From: Triplophysa rosa
Lineage: Eukaryota > Chordata > Actinopteri > Cypriniformes > Nemacheilidae
Direction of reading: 5' to 3'
Assembly: GCF_024868665.1 (NCBI RefSeq)
Contig: NC_079893.1
Coordinates: 8,499,382 to 8,563,381, forward strand
DNA: 64,000 nt
A program made the position numbers and the translations under genes. The notes beneath the pieces are model-generated. The model worked only from the letters and a program-made list of their open reading frames with translations, made no database searches and was not told the DNA's origin. Shown piece after piece: positions 23,950-36,568 of the stretch (its first letter is position 1; each line of letters begins with the position of its first letter).

Positions 23950-23963
23950 TCCAACATGGCGGT
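23950..23963 (+). promoter_or_regulatory. tusc3: YY1-like motif over the tusc3 start codon
   Basis: TCCAACATGGCGGTGG resembles the YY1 consensus AANATGGCGGC, which often overlaps the initiator ATG of ubiquitously expressed genes. It also gives a good Kozak context (A at -3 is not present, C at -1, G at +4). Confidence 0.5.
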
Positions 23964-24060
23964 GGTGGTTAAGGGATTCCCATTCAACCTATCGTTTGCA
24001 TCCATATTGTTAATTCTGCTGCTATGTCTCCAGTCAGGAGGAGGTCAAAAGAAAAAGGAG
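23956..24060 (+). CDS. tusc3: tusc3 exon 1 (residues 1-35): signal peptide
   Basis: ATG at 23956 opens 35 codons to a GAG/GTACTA donor (phase 0). Residues about 10-27 (NLSFASILLILLLCLQ) form a hydrophobic signal sequence, followed by SGGGQKKKE, the GGGQKKKE part of which is characteristic of the TUSC3 family after the signal peptide. TUSC3 is the Ost3/Ost6-type subunit of the STT3B oligosaccharyltransferase in the ER membrane. Its lumenal thioredoxin-like domain holds substrate cysteines to allow N-glycosylation of slow-folding sites, and it has been linked to magnesium transport. The next exon in frame begins NLLAEKVEQ and completes the family sequence, confirming the splice. It is assigned as TUSC3 and not its paralogue MAGT1 from [18 protein letters not shown] and [13 protein letters not shown] residues in later exons. 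Confidence 0.92.
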
Positions 24061-25501
24061 GTACTAATGCATTCATAAATATAAATTTCACAGCAGACTG
24101 CGATGTTTATTGAGGGAAAATATGTCCTAAATGCCGCGTATAGCTCTGTTGTCTATTACGTTACTTATTACTGGTCTTTGCTGTTAAATTGTATTGACAG
24201 GAATATGACCCTAACACGGCTTTTTTAAACACGCACGAGGCACACAGAAATATTCTGTAAGAGAACAATAACTTGCATTAGTGCTTATAGGTGTCATCCT
24301 CGGTTATGACCGTGATGGTGAACGCAGCTTAGTGCGCGTGCCCGTGTGACGCTGCGTGCATGCCCTTATAAATGACAAAATGATGTGCAAATGCGATGTT
24401 GAACATAAAAAGTGTCTGGAATGATTGATAGTTAAAATAGGCCTATTCGTTACCCATTTGTGTAATGTGTGTTTTGAATAGTTATTTTATTTTTAATGTT
24501 TATTTAGTATGCATTGTTTTTAACTTGTCATTTATTACTGATGTGATTTAATAATTCAATATTTTCACGAATTTATGTTTTTGTTGGAAATGTATGTCAG
24601 TCACGTGACAATCTAATAATCATGACAAAAATAAATTATTTCAGAGTATGCTAAGGTTTTCAGATACATATTTCAATACACTTATATACAGTTTCGTATA
24701 TTTGTTGTGTCATATGGTTGTTCTGGAGTTAGACTGGACTTTCAACTTTTTAATAAATTAGGTTGAATTATCAGTGGCATTCCGCATTTTGAGTTTTTGA
24801 TACATTGTTCATTGCTTATTATTGCAGTGTTTATATATTTTATATGAGGTGAGCTCTAAGATGATCTTTCTCTTTCTCGTTGTCTGCTCAACCTTTGAGG
24901 AAATATGATGTTTATTTAACCCCTTCCTCTCTCTGCAGCAGACTAGCAGGAAAATGATCACATTGGGCACAAATCAGGAAAAGTGGTGAAGCAGCAACTT
25001 TCTGCTTCTCCCCCCTGCATTTTTTTTTATTAATTTCCTCATATTTCCTCTGCCTCTTTTGTCTTGTTCACCCTCTCCTTCCTCCCTCCTGGCCTGATGC
25101 TCTGCGGGTGCTGAGAAGGGCAGTATTGAGTCATTGTCTTTAAGCCTTAATATATCTGTTAAGGTGTGTGCTGCCCTCTGTGAATGCTGGAGGAGGAGAG
25201 TGAGCAGGGGTTGAGGCATATTTTTTCTCTTCCCAGATGCTCGTTCATCATCACAGCCAAATTTTTTGCCTCTCGTTTCTTGGCTTGGCTAATGGGAAAA
25301 GGTGGAAAACGATGGAGTAAGCAGTTTTCGCCTGCTGAAGTTGCAGAGTTTTTGTTTGCCTTTGTTTTTCGTAGCTGGCAGGTGGATGCTTCTACAGAGG
25401 ATATACAGATCCTTTACTAGTTTAGTTTCTGAATCTCTTTGGTTTTGGCATTTTGAAGGTTCAGATTTTGAAAGCCATTGAGCCAGCCAGGTCATTTAAC
25501 C

Positions 25502-25724
25502 ATAGACCACTTCGCAAGATGTAAACACTGGTCCAGAAGCACTTCCAGTTTCATTTGTATTTATTTTATTTTTAAATCGTACACAAATAATTAAAGTCTT
25601 GATTGGGTTATAAATGTTCTGTTTGTTGTATTTTGTTCAAACGGTTGTGTAATGTTTAAAAAAGTTTTTCTGGACCTGCGTTGAACCAGCATTGTTAATG
25701 TTTACATCGTCCAAAGTGGTCTAT
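25502..25724. mobile_element. MITE of the ATAGACCACTT family, copy A
   Basis: Left end ATAGACCACTTCGCAAGATG, then TAAACACTGGTCCAGAAGC; right end GTTTACATCGTCCAAAGTGGTCTAT, its inverted counterpart. Three further copies are at 32493, 40875 and 49794. The interior is non-coding. Confidence 0.8.
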
Positions 25725-25742
25725 AAACTAATTTTTGTGTGT

Positions 25743-26048
25743 TTTTTCACCAAAAAATGAAAATTCTGTCATTGTTTACTCACCATCAAGTTGTTCCAAA
25801 TCTATATAAATTACTTTGTTCTGCTGAACACAGAGAAAGATATTTGGAAAAATGTTAGCAATTTTCAGTTCTGGGACATCATTGACGACCATAGTAAGAA
25901 AAATTAAAATGGTCAAATGTGCCCCAGAAAAGTTTGATTTCCTCAATTCTTCAAAATTTCCAATTTTGTGTTCAACAGAACAAAGACATTTATACAGGGT
26001 ATAACAGGGTGGACAGAATATGTATTTTTTAGTTGAAATATACCTTTA
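25743..26048. mobile_element. diverged TTAA MITE, GGGATAGTTCACCC family
   Basis: Contains CACCAAAAAATGAAAATTC on the left and a complementary right arm ending in CCTTTAAA, with GTTCTGCTGAACACA and TTCAACAGAACAAAG arms. The left TTAA is lost. Confidence 0.65.
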
Positions 26049-29000
26049 AATATTGCACTAATTTCAGCAATACTTCTCGTTAGATATTTTACGTACAGTA
26101 TATTTCAACATTTTATTCACCATCGGGATGCCCTGTCTTGATACCTGTTGGTCTTTAAAAACCCACATCAATTGACCAGTAGTTTTATGTAATCTTTTGT
26201 TTCTTTTAATTTATATAGCATGTTGACATTTCAAACTTCAAGAATTGTTCATTTTCAACTAAGTTTTCTTTTTCATAACAACTGCTGGTTTTATTTATTT
26301 ATTACAAGCTAAAATCAATATAACCTTTCATATTATTAGTCCAACACTTATTGGTATTGCATGCTTTAGCAGTTGCTCTTAAATCAAAAGCCTGTAGGCT
26401 AAGATGAATCACTAGCAAAGAATGAGTCAATTCAGTATTTGTCCAAGTTATTTTTGTCTGGATGACATGCTCTGTTCAGTGTTAGAAGCCATTAGGCTTG
26501 AATTTGCATATTTGCACAGCAGCTACTGTGAAAAGAGGGCAGCTTTCCTTGAACCCTTTAGAAGCTTATTAATCTGACGTCTGCCATTTAGTTTTTGAAT
26601 CCCCAAATACTTTGTCATCGTGTTTAACAATGCTAAATAAGCCATTTAGTTTGGCACTTGTTATGTATCTATACCTACAGTATTTATTTATCTATCATCT
26701 GTTTCTACGTTATTATTCATATATACCCTCAAATAGTGAAATCTCAATTTCTTTCATTTTACTACATTGCTAGACCTCTACTGCGTTCACTCCTCACAGA
26801 TCTAGCAGAAACATGTCTACCGCAGTTCCACTGCCAGTACAGTCTTGTACGATCATGGGCCGACATGGCCCCATCCAGACTCCGGCAGCTGGAGTCTGAT
26901 CCCGTCTCCCTTCCGCTCTCAAACCGTGGCTTCACTCATTACAGCTCAGGCTGCCACTGGGGCGGGAGGCTTGAAAGACAGCAAGTCGAGTTTATGTTCT
27001 GAAACAACTGAAATGTTTGAAGTCTTGAAGCCTCTCTCACGCTGGGGTGAGCGGTGCGAAGAAGGCCACCCCGCTGAGTGTTTGATGAAGGCAGTTTAAT
27101 TCTAAAAGCTCAGAGACATAATGATGCATACATGTAGTCATCCATGGAGAGGAAAATAGCGTCATGCTGCTCTGCCTCTCTCAAACTACCTTTTTTATTT
27201 CGCTCCTTTCTTTTTTGCTAACTCGTTTCATCCTAACTTGATGGACTGTTATCCTGATGCATTGATTGCACAGATTGGGAAAGCGGTTGCAGCGTGCAGG
27301 CCTGCATGTATGCATTTCCATAATGAGACGACATTCTGCAAGACTCTAATTGTAAATACCACACGGCACAATGCAAATTAATATTCCAGTCTTCTATTGA
27401 AAGAGATGATGGTCTCTAGTGCGTTAGGAGGTAGTTTTAACTTTTTGCCACTTTTCCTGAAAGGGATCACGGGGAGAGGGCCGGAAATGATGGGTGGGTG
27501 TGGCGAGGGGTGTTGTTACATGATCTAGACTCAAATTGCATTGACTTGAATGTGCATCATGGCTCAACGTGAGGGTTGTGCGGTGACTGTTAGTATTTTA
27601 ATAAAGGGACCGATTTTGGCTTGAGTTCTGCTAAACACTTCCCTTGCAGTTCCGTTTGGTGCCACTAGTGGTTGGAAATACACACTTCACATTTAACTAG
27701 TGAACACAGAAGTACAGAGTAGGATTGAGTTTGCCGTCCAGACGTTTTTGCCATATCTCCCCTGAACAGAAAGAGTAAAGCACACATGCATCACATGCGC
27801 ACTGCTGTAAGTTAACCCCCGTGTCTATCTGGAGAGACAGTGAATCGTGTTTAAGGCCTATTTGTCATATGATTTGTATTGTGCTTGAGAAGCATTACCA
27901 AAATGATTCTCCATGCCATCCACACAGACGAGCCTCTCTAGCCGGCGGGAGCCTGTGATATCATCAGCATTAGACCCAAAGCCATCGCACATGCATTGCT
28001 TATGGAGAATCATTCGGAATATTGAGCGAGACTTACGACTGCCCCGGCCCCACAAATCACAGCTGGGGCACGGTTGCTTGGTCCGTTCTTTCACTTTGCG
28101 ATTTAAAATGGAAAATTATGCTTTAAAAGGTAAATAAACAAAAAAGCAATGAATATTTAGCATGCCCTGGACCTTCTCCGGTCTCCGCTGATGTCAGATA
28201 CGGACATGCCGGTGTAATTGTATTTCCCTTGAACGTTTTATTCAATATTCAAGAGATTTGTTGGATGTATGTAGCAAGTGCATTGATATTTGTAGCATTT
28301 TATGATGAGACGACACAGAAAAAAGAAGTAATATACAAGTGTAAAAATATTTAGATCAGCGTTTCACCTACCCCGCCCACCCCACCAATGGCACCCCCCG
28401 CCCCCCTTGAAGGTCAAGTTAATTTCATTATTTAGAATCAGTTCTAGTATGAATGGCATGGAAAGGCTACTTGTTAGTAACTTTGTAAGTACTCCTGCTC
28501 ATGATAAATTCATTTCAGTTGTTACACTTTGTTGTCAGTAGTTTTTTAAATATTAAAATAGACCACTAGGACTTTGCTTTAGCACCAGAGCCTACAACAC
28601 GTTTTCTCAGTTAACAGGCCTTCGATGTTTCATACATACTGTGGCTATCAGAATATAAAATAAATGGCCTGATAATACATTAGATGTTAACTTTTTATAT
28701 ACATATTCAACTGGGCTCAACTAATCACTAATCGCCGCAAAGAAAATAATGGGACAGCACTCCTGTAACGAATTTCACACTTTCTTTAAAATGAATACCC
28801 TTTTTACGGTAAATCATATGAATTAAGCTTCTAATCAAAATGTGTGACATTTAGTTTTATTTATGTATTTGAATGTTTCATTAGCCGCGGACCTGTTGAT
28901 TGAATGATAATAGCTTGTGTGGCAGAGCTGTCCGCGTGATGGATGCGTTGTGTTCCCGAGACGTCGCCCTGCCTCCTATCTGACATTTGGAGTCAGAAAT

Positions 29001-30619
29001 TGGGCATAATCAGAGGGCAGTTATTTTTGAAGCCATGGGAAGGGGAGGGGACGTGAGATTGACCACAGGGAAGTCAGACATGCTGTGTTTAACATCAGAG
29101 AAAGGGAAAGTAATGATTCCTTAAAAACAGTTCTTCATGGATGATCTGTTTACCGTCTCTGTATTGACACATGAATATGTACTGAACGAAGAGCTCTATA
29201 CAAGAAGTATGCTTGTCAGCGTGTGTCAATACATCTGGTTGTTTAATCTGGTTGTGTGGCAGCATATGGAAAACTGTGAACACTGCAGTTCACATGTGAA
29301 CTAGCAATTACTGTGTGTATAGCTATCGAAATTTTAGTCGTCTGCATTTTTTTTTGATCATTTATGAGCCCTATCAAACTCTGCTGCATCTCACTTCCAT
29401 CCCATATGACCCAGCTTTGTTGATGCGTATAGCACAGAAATAATAAATCAGATTGGGTATCATGCTTTTATGTGGCTAACTGTAAGTAGATGTGTATAGA
29501 AATCAGATCATGCATAAACAACTGTAAGTAAACCCTTATTGTTTGAATTTTATCATGTGACGCCTTCTCTCAGGGTCACACAGGAGCTCTGTTACCCTAA
29601 GCATCGATCTATGATGATCTGACCCGATGCCTCCCTAATAGTCACATCTAGAGTCCAACGGAGCTTGACAACCGCACACTTTTGTACTAAAGGAGAAAAA
29701 CGGCACCTGTGAATTTCGATAAACATCATCTTGTCTTTCTTTGGAACACGGTACGAGGTAACAACTTTCAAATCTTATTTATTTTCCTTTCCCCCTTTCA
29801 TCAGTCCCGTGTACTGCCCGCCTGTCCACCCCACGGCTTGTGACATCTTCGATTGTCCGTTATCTGCGCTGTCATAGCGGGCATCGTCACAGCGTGGCGG
29901 CGGATGATCCGGCAGAGATGCAGTAGGCGGTAGAACGGCGTACTCGAGTCTGCCTGTCGAACCGGATAACGCACGCAGCCTTATCAGCGCTGTGCCAGCC
30001 ATCCGCACCAAAGCCTTAAACATGCATTAAAAAGTGTCTCAGAGAGAGTCGTTCATTAGCGAGAATGGTGACGGGGAGGAGGGTAAACGAGAATCTCTCC
30101 AACATCTCTTCATTTGTCTCTCTCTCTTTATTTAGTCTCATCTCAGTTCTGCTTTTTCATCCTTCATAGTCCCGCTTTAGGGAAGGCATGGACAGTATTT
30201 AAGGGCAAATGCCTTATCATACTATGACCCACCTGACCCAAGAGCTGATTTCTGTAGTTTTTTGGGGGGGTAAAAATAAACAAATAAGTTAAGCAAATCC
30301 ATTAAAGGTCCAGTGTATGAAATTAAGCAGCATCTACTGGTGAGGTTGCAAATTGAAACGAACGGCTCACTCCACCGCTCACCCCTCCCAGCACTAAGAT
30401 GTCGTCACGTTTTCACTTTTTTGCCGAAGGAGATAACGTATTTACGAAAAAGCGCTCTGTAGAGCAGTTTGTCCGTTTAGGGCCACTGTAGAAACAACAT
30501 GGCGAGGTCCATGCAGGAGGACCCACAGTGTATATAGATAGAAATAGCTCATTCTAAAGTTATAAAAACGTAACGCTTCATTATGTAAGGTCTTTATACA
30601 CCTCTGAAGACATAGTTAT

Positions 30620-32124
30620 TAGAGGTAGACCGATAAATCGGGCCAATTTTGGGGATTTTTTTTTTAATTAATCGGCACCGGCCGATTGTGCTGCAAATTA
30701 GGCCGATTAACAGGCAGGTGCATCTGTGAGCAGCTAAGCGTTGTTGTGGAACCGGCGTTGCTGCCTCTTGCGGCATAACACTGTGATGTCCCCCTCTGCC
30801 TGCTTTGCTAACTTTTTAACTACCTGATAACTTCACAAAAAAACGGTAAGACTTAAATTCTTTTTATCCTTCGTTTTTAATCTAGTCTTTTATATTTCAT
30901 TGATTAAATATGATGCTAATTGAGAATGGCAGTAACTTTTTGGAACTCTATTGTTAGCGAGCCTTCAACCACATAGTTTAGGCTACATGTATGCACGGGT
31001 ACCAAAACCAGGTGACGATCCCAGGGGCTAAATTATTACAGTTGTCCGCACTGTATACCTAGATAAACTCCAACGTTATGAATACTGTTTCTGTACCGGA
31101 GAATTTCTCTCCCTCTGAGGCTGCGTGCGAGACGGAGCAACTCGCACCCTGCAGCCATGCCTTGTTAAAGGTGGGGTGTCCAATTTCTCTTAGCCGTTGT
31201 TGATGTTCAAATCACCAAAACAAACACACCCCTACCCCCATCTTTCGCTTTCGTCATCGCTCGGCTAATGTCCGTCCTGTGCACTGTGCACCTTACTGCT
31301 GATTGGTTACAAGGTTGTTTTGGTACTCGGCCCGACTCGGTTGTCTAAAGCGTAATTCGGAAATCGGTTACCCCGCCTTTAAAAGACGAAACTTCAGGCT
31401 AAAACGTGCACGTTACCTTTCCTGCTTAAATGTGTCTGCGGGTAGGACTCTATTTACACTTGGTATTAAGATGCGTTTTGGTCGATCTTTCAAATGGATG
31501 AAATAAGTGCACACAATTTACAAATGAACGCGACCGGGGCAGATAAACATACAGAGAGAAGCGAGTTTTTTCTGCTCTGACAGCCGCGAGACACGATGAA
31601 CACTTCTAACACAAGTGTGTGTTAGAAATCTGAAATGGAGAGAAAACATTCTGCTTGCTTGGTTTTTCATCATTAAACCAAACATTTAAGTCCTCAGCCA
31701 AAGTTTAAATCCTGACCAGAAGAGCGTCTACTTTCCTGTCAGGCTAGAAAAAGGCTAAAAGCTAAATATAACTAAAACGCAGTTATGAGCAGCAGGCTGT
31801 GTAATATGAGTGATTTTTTTTATTTTTGTTTTAACTTAGATTATGACCATTTGACTAATAGCAGCGTCTGCCAACAAACATAAACAAAAAAACATGCTTC
31901 AGAACAGTTTGAGAAGGTGCTTAAAAGTTTTGAGCAATGTATTATTACTATGAATTAGACTGCTATATTGTATCTTGCAATAAACACTTACTCAATCTTT
32001 CTCAATCAAGTGCACTGATTTGAAAAGAAATGTCTTCCATAAATGTTTATTTTAAGCAAGATTCTGTATCAATTCTTATTACTTAATTAGATTTAATGAG
32101 ATGACCCATATTGGTCGACCTCTA
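30620..32124. mobile_element. non-autonomous hAT element, 1.5 kb
   Basis: The left end TAGAGGTAGACCGAT and right end ATTGGTCGACCTCTA are inverted copies, starting with the YARNG pattern of hAT termini. The 8-bp ATAGTTAT is exactly duplicated at 30612-30619 and 32125-32132, the hAT target-duplication length. No transposase ORF is present, so it needs a helper. It carries a further nested MITE at 31165. Confidence 0.85.
31165..31382. mobile_element. TTAA MITE nested inside the hAT element
   Basis: Left TTAAAGGTGGGGTGTCC and right GGTTACCCCGCCTTTAA are inverted relatives (TTAAAGGCGGGGTAACC), with TTAA at both edges. This is the third and youngest level of the nest. Confidence 0.75.
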
Positions 32125-32492
32125 ATAGTTATGTATATTATATTGCATTTCTGTCAATGAGATACACCTTATTAAACAAAGTTTTAAAATTGTTCCCATT
32201 TGTGAATTGGAAAAGGTAAACTTTTTGGATTTTGAAAGTTGTGCTGTTGGAAAAAATTTGCACAGAAAATGTCAGTTGAAGAGTCTGTCATTTGACCTAA
32301 ACCCACGTAAAGATGAGTGCGTAAAGTTACATGCAATTTAATTTTTCAAACAGAGATGGTGAAATCGAGGCAAACGTTATGGATTGCAGCTTTAAGATGT
32401 CCACAAATTAAGGCAAATAAAAAATTACAACACCACAATTGTGTAAATTATGTTAAGAAAAATTGCCAGTTTTAATCTGTTTATTTTTGTCT

Positions 32493-32704
32493 ATAGACGA
32501 GTTTGCAAGATAAGTTAAACACTGGTCCAGAAACACTTCCAGTTTATTTATTTTTTTAATCTTACATATATAATAAAATTTGAGATGAAGATTCTTTTAA
32601 CATTTTTATTCAGTAAATGTTTTGTTGGTTGTACTGTATTTTGTTCAAAAACACAACCAAGTTCTTCTTGACCAGCGTTGTTTACGTCTTCCGAAGTGGT
32701 CTTA
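32493..32704. mobile_element. MITE of the ATAGACCACTT family, copy B
   Basis: Left ATAGACGAGTTTGCAAGAT and AACACTGGTCCAGAAACAC, right TTTACGTCTTCCGAAGTGG. Same layout as copy A but more diverged. Confidence 0.75.
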
Positions 32705-34383
32705 TTTTTAGCAAAAAAAAACACCCCTAAACAGCATTTAAAACCAAAATGAAATATAATTGGTCACTTTACTTGTCCATCAGATATCTCTTTCTGTCTA
32801 AGTGGGCTGGTCTCTATGTGGATCAGAAAATCTCTGTAATGTGAGGCGTATGTGACGCTGCCGTATTTTTCTTTTTACTCTGGATTGTTCGTGAAATGTC
32901 TTTTTCATTAAGTTGAGGTGGTTGAGGCAATCCCTGTCTATGAAAAAAAGAGAAAATTCCATCTCGGGATTTAATATCACTTCGTTCAAGGCCATCGCAA
33001 GTCATTTCTCAGTCACTGTCTAATTGACAGGAAAATTAGATCCAAGTCCCCCCTCCCTCTCTTTAAATGGTGTATAGTGAGAGAACAGCGTTTAAGAAGG
33101 ACATTAAAAGGCAAAATGCTAAATTGAGCTGCTTTGTCTTTTAATACACTCAGGCCTGACCCAAATCCAAGAGTAAATTATACTCCATAATTAATAACCA
33201 TAATCCCAAACCATAAGGAAAGCTTTGAGTCTTTTGTTGTCGGTGAGGACAGCCTGTTATGCCAATTTTCAACTTTTCATTGCTGTTTTTACAAAAGATA
33301 AAAGCTGCGTTCACACAATCAATGTTTATAAACAGATTTGACTCCCAAGTCGTCCAAACTGACCTATCAGGAGCACGTGTAGTTGATATGTGTGGGATGC
33401 AATCCAGCTTCCCACATAAATGTATGAGCTCTTGCGATGCTCACATGAGATGCTGAGTGTAAATGTCTTATATGCACTTGTTAGTGTTAGATGCACATGA
33501 AGTGGGTGCAGATGCAGGTCTTTGATGATTGGTTTGTGGATAAATTGGCTGACTAGCTGCTGTCTGACATTTCACTCCCATCAAATAGACTTGCGTGGAG
33601 TTGCCGTGTCAGCAAAACCCACCTTTCTCCCCACTGCTTCGTGTTCCCTGCGAGCTTTCTGTTTATTGAACTAAAGCACCGTTTGATTTTGTTATAAACG
33701 GAGCATAATAAAAGCTAAAAAACTTTTTTGACGTTGACTGCATATTTCATTAGAAATGCTGCCTGCTTTTGTGGTGTGGAACAGATTTGGTGTTGTGGTT
33801 ACAGTTCGGTGCTGGATAGCAGAAGATTGCAGTTTCAAATCTCATGAATTCTGAGAGCAAATTTGATGTTTTTGAATCTGAACTACTTGGAAGCGAATAG
33901 GTTTATAATGCACACTCCTGTCTTTCCCGGCAAAAGACAAGTGTTTAGCTTTCTAATCCCTTTTGCGATCTGCTTGTGTGTATGAATCACTGTGAATCTT
34001 TATGAGAGCATGTGTGCAGACACTGTGTCAAGGCCGATACCGGTTTGTATCCTTAAAGTTCACTTTGTCAATTTAAAGTCACTTTGACGTCTTCATTGCT
34101 TGACAGATATGGGAATTCATCAAGGTAATTGGAGCGGAAAGATTCCCTTCTTGTGCTTGCCCAACAGAGCAGAGTGATGTGCTTTTATCTGACACCCCCA
34201 TAATTAAAGATAAGAACCTAAATATTAAAAGCACGCCAAGACGCCAGTCACATCCAAACTCGACTCCACAGCTTCTGCAAACCGTAGAGAGTTTGAACAA
34301 CTGCTTTGAATTGATAACCATCTGTTGATTATTTTCCTCAAATAATTGATTAATTGGAAATTTCACATACTTTATTGACCAAA

Positions 34384-34810
34384 TGTGACCCTGGATCACA
34401 AAACCAGTCTTAAGTAGCACGGGAACATTTTTAGTAAAAGACAAAAATACATTGTATGGGTCAACATGATCGATTTTTCTTTTATGCCAAAAATCATTAG
34501 GATATTAAGTAAAGATCATGTTCCATGAAGATATTTTGTAAAATTCCTACCTTAAATATATAACAACTTTATTTTTGTGAGTGGATGGTCTGCCACAGTG
34601 CCCCTGATTAACAACTTCAAAAGCAATTTTCTCAATATTTTGATTTTTTGTGATCTCAGATACCTGAGTTTTAAACGGTTGTATCTCAGCTGTCCTATTT
34701 TAACAACTCATATATCTATAGAAAGTTTATTTATTCAGCTTTCAGGTTATGTAAAAATCTCAATTTCGAAAAATTGACCCATAAGACTGGTTTTGTTGTG
34801 CAGGGTCACA
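34384..34810. mobile_element. MITE with TGTGACCCTGGATCACA termini
   Basis: Left TGTGACCCTGGATCACAAAA followed by CCAGTCTTAAG; right CTGGTTTTGTTGTGCAGGGTCACA is the inverted copy, giving about 27 bp of terminal repeat. The interior is AT-rich and non-coding. Confidence 0.8.
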
Positions 34811-34954
34811 AATGTTCTGCTTTGAACAACAAACTAAGTGTTATCTGGCAAGAGGTGGAATGTTCTGCCCAAATGTTTCCTCCTCCTCCGAACATTCCTG
34901 TGATTGCATATGTGATTTCAGGTTTTAAATATTATTCATTTGAAACCTATATTT

Positions 34955-35060
34955 CAGGGCTCTAGACTAACACTTGAGAGAGGTGGCACTGGTGCTAACA
35001 AGTTATTCAGTTGGTGGCACCAGCCCTTAATTTGGTAGCACTAGAATCATGGGGTGAGGA
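34955..35060. repeat. possible end of a hAT-like repeat
   Basis: CAGGGCTCTAGACTAACAC begins with a YARNG pattern and resembles a dispersed repeat end, followed by repeated GGTGGCAC motifs. I could not find a matching right end. Confidence 0.35.
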
Positions 35061-35631
35061 AAGAAAAAATAATCACTAAAACGTCATTAAAATGTATTTA
35101 ATACATTAATAAATCAATTAGAAATTAATACAAATCATTGTTTATGATTGAATTATTTTTATTATATATGTAAACTCTCTTTCAACACTTTACCATATTT
35201 AAAGCACATCTTTCTTAAAGCTACTTTCTTCCTTTATTTGTTGTGAACAACTCGTATAAGAGTACACAATTCCTTTAATATCAGTGAGTGTTTTTGGGCC
35301 CATCCTTTGTTGTTTGATGAACATTATAAACAGATATCTTTATTATGCTGCTAGCGCACTATACTGTAACACACATGTGTTTTGTTACCCAACTGTTTGT
35401 TCACGAAACGGACTACCTTAACAAGGATTCTTGTTAATATGGGAATTTTGAGTAAACGTTTTAGAGTAAGAAGGCGTGAAAGAAGGCGTAGTATTTTGTT
35501 CTTTGACTCCCTGGGCGCGCGCATATCTCAAACTACCCACGAGACCTGAAGGCTTTTAGTGATTATTCTTCATGAAAGCTGCATTGATACACGTTTGGCT
35601 TTTATCAGTAGCGACTCGCAAATAAATAGCA

Positions 35632-35893
35632 TGTTTATATGCCCCCCTACTTGTAAGTCGCTTTGGATAAAAGCGTCTGCCAAATGAATAAATGTAAATG
35701 TAATGTTGAGTGCTTTCAATGTAAAACTGTGTTAAAAACATTCCTACGACTTTTAAAGGGATAGTTTACCCAAAAACGAAAACTCTGTCCTCATTTACTC
35801 ATCCTCTAGTCATTTCAAACCAGTATGACTTTATTTCTTGTGCAGAACACATGAAGAATGTTGGTAACCAAACAACGCAGTACCATTAATTTC
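35632..35893. repeat. 262-bp composite, near-identical to 18421-18682
   Basis: L2-type tail plus linker plus left arm of a TTAA MITE, colinear with the copy at 18421 at a constant offset of 17211. Similarity stops abruptly at 35894. Confidence 0.9.
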
Positions 35894-36140
35894 CAAAATA
35901 TAATTTAAAGCCATAATAAGACAATACAGAAAGTAGCTTCAGATGTTCTGAAGCTAAAACCGCCATAATTGTTTTTTTTTCAGAAGCTGAATTATTATAA
36001 TTAAAGACCAAAACAGTTTGGTTACTAACATTCTTAAGAAATATCTTCCTTTTCCCCCAAAAAATAGTAATTCAAGCTTGAAACGACATAAGGGTAAGCA
36101 AATGTAAATAAGCAGAATTTTGGGGGGGGGGGCTTTTTAT
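35753..36140. mobile_element. chimeric or interrupted TTAA MITE
   Basis: The left arm (TTAAAGGGATAGTTTACCC) matches 18542 nearly exactly as far as 35893. Beyond 35894 the sequence is a more diverged right arm (CAGTTTGGTTACTAACATTC, then a G-run), so the two halves differ in age. Confidence 0.6.
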
Positions 36141-36473
36141 ATATTTTCGTTAAAAAATTAGGAAAAGAGACGATGTTGTCTATAAAATATATCTTAAAAT
36201 TAATTTCTGATTTAATTAACTGTTAAAATCAACATGACATGTGCACTCGTAGTTTTCTGGACGAAAATAGGACTGCTGTGATATTGCGCTTGTGTGATTG
36301 CATAATTGAGACAATATGAGACAAAAGCTCATTCAGAATTTTTGCACAGATATCTTTCATTTTAGGTTCTTTCTGATAGTATTCTGTATGTTATATTGCG
36401 CAGTAAGTGTTTGCCGGTGGCATATTTGTCACCAGTCAACTGTATGAAATGTAAGATGACCTACTTATGTCTG

Positions 36474-36568
36474 GGGCAGGGCGGGTGCGTTAAATGCGTT
36501 AAAAATTTCAAACGTGTTAATTTTCCATAACTCCTTAATTATAATTAATGCGTTAAATGCACTGCCCT
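36474..36568. mobile_element. short palindromic MITE-like repeat
   Basis: GTGCGTTAAATGCGTT on the left and AATGCGTTAAATGCACTGCC on the right are inverted relatives around a roughly 50-bp AT-rich core. Confidence 0.5.

Larger units (their letters stand above)
30302..32172. mobile_element. TTAA MITE (AGGTCCAGTGT) split by a hAT insertion
   Basis: Starts TTAAAGGTCCAGTGTATG and follows the copy at 4306-4669 through GTCTTTATACACCTCTGAAGA. It is then broken at 30620 and resumes at 32125 with AGTTATGTATATTATATTGC. The right terminus has decayed to TGAGATACACCTTATTAA. The two halves join into the same sequence order as the copy at 4306. Confidence 0.8.

Noticed and set aside
26658..27002. 114-codon ORF in tusc3 intron 1
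   Set aside because: Composition and lack of motif suggest chance. It overlaps another open frame of similar quality.
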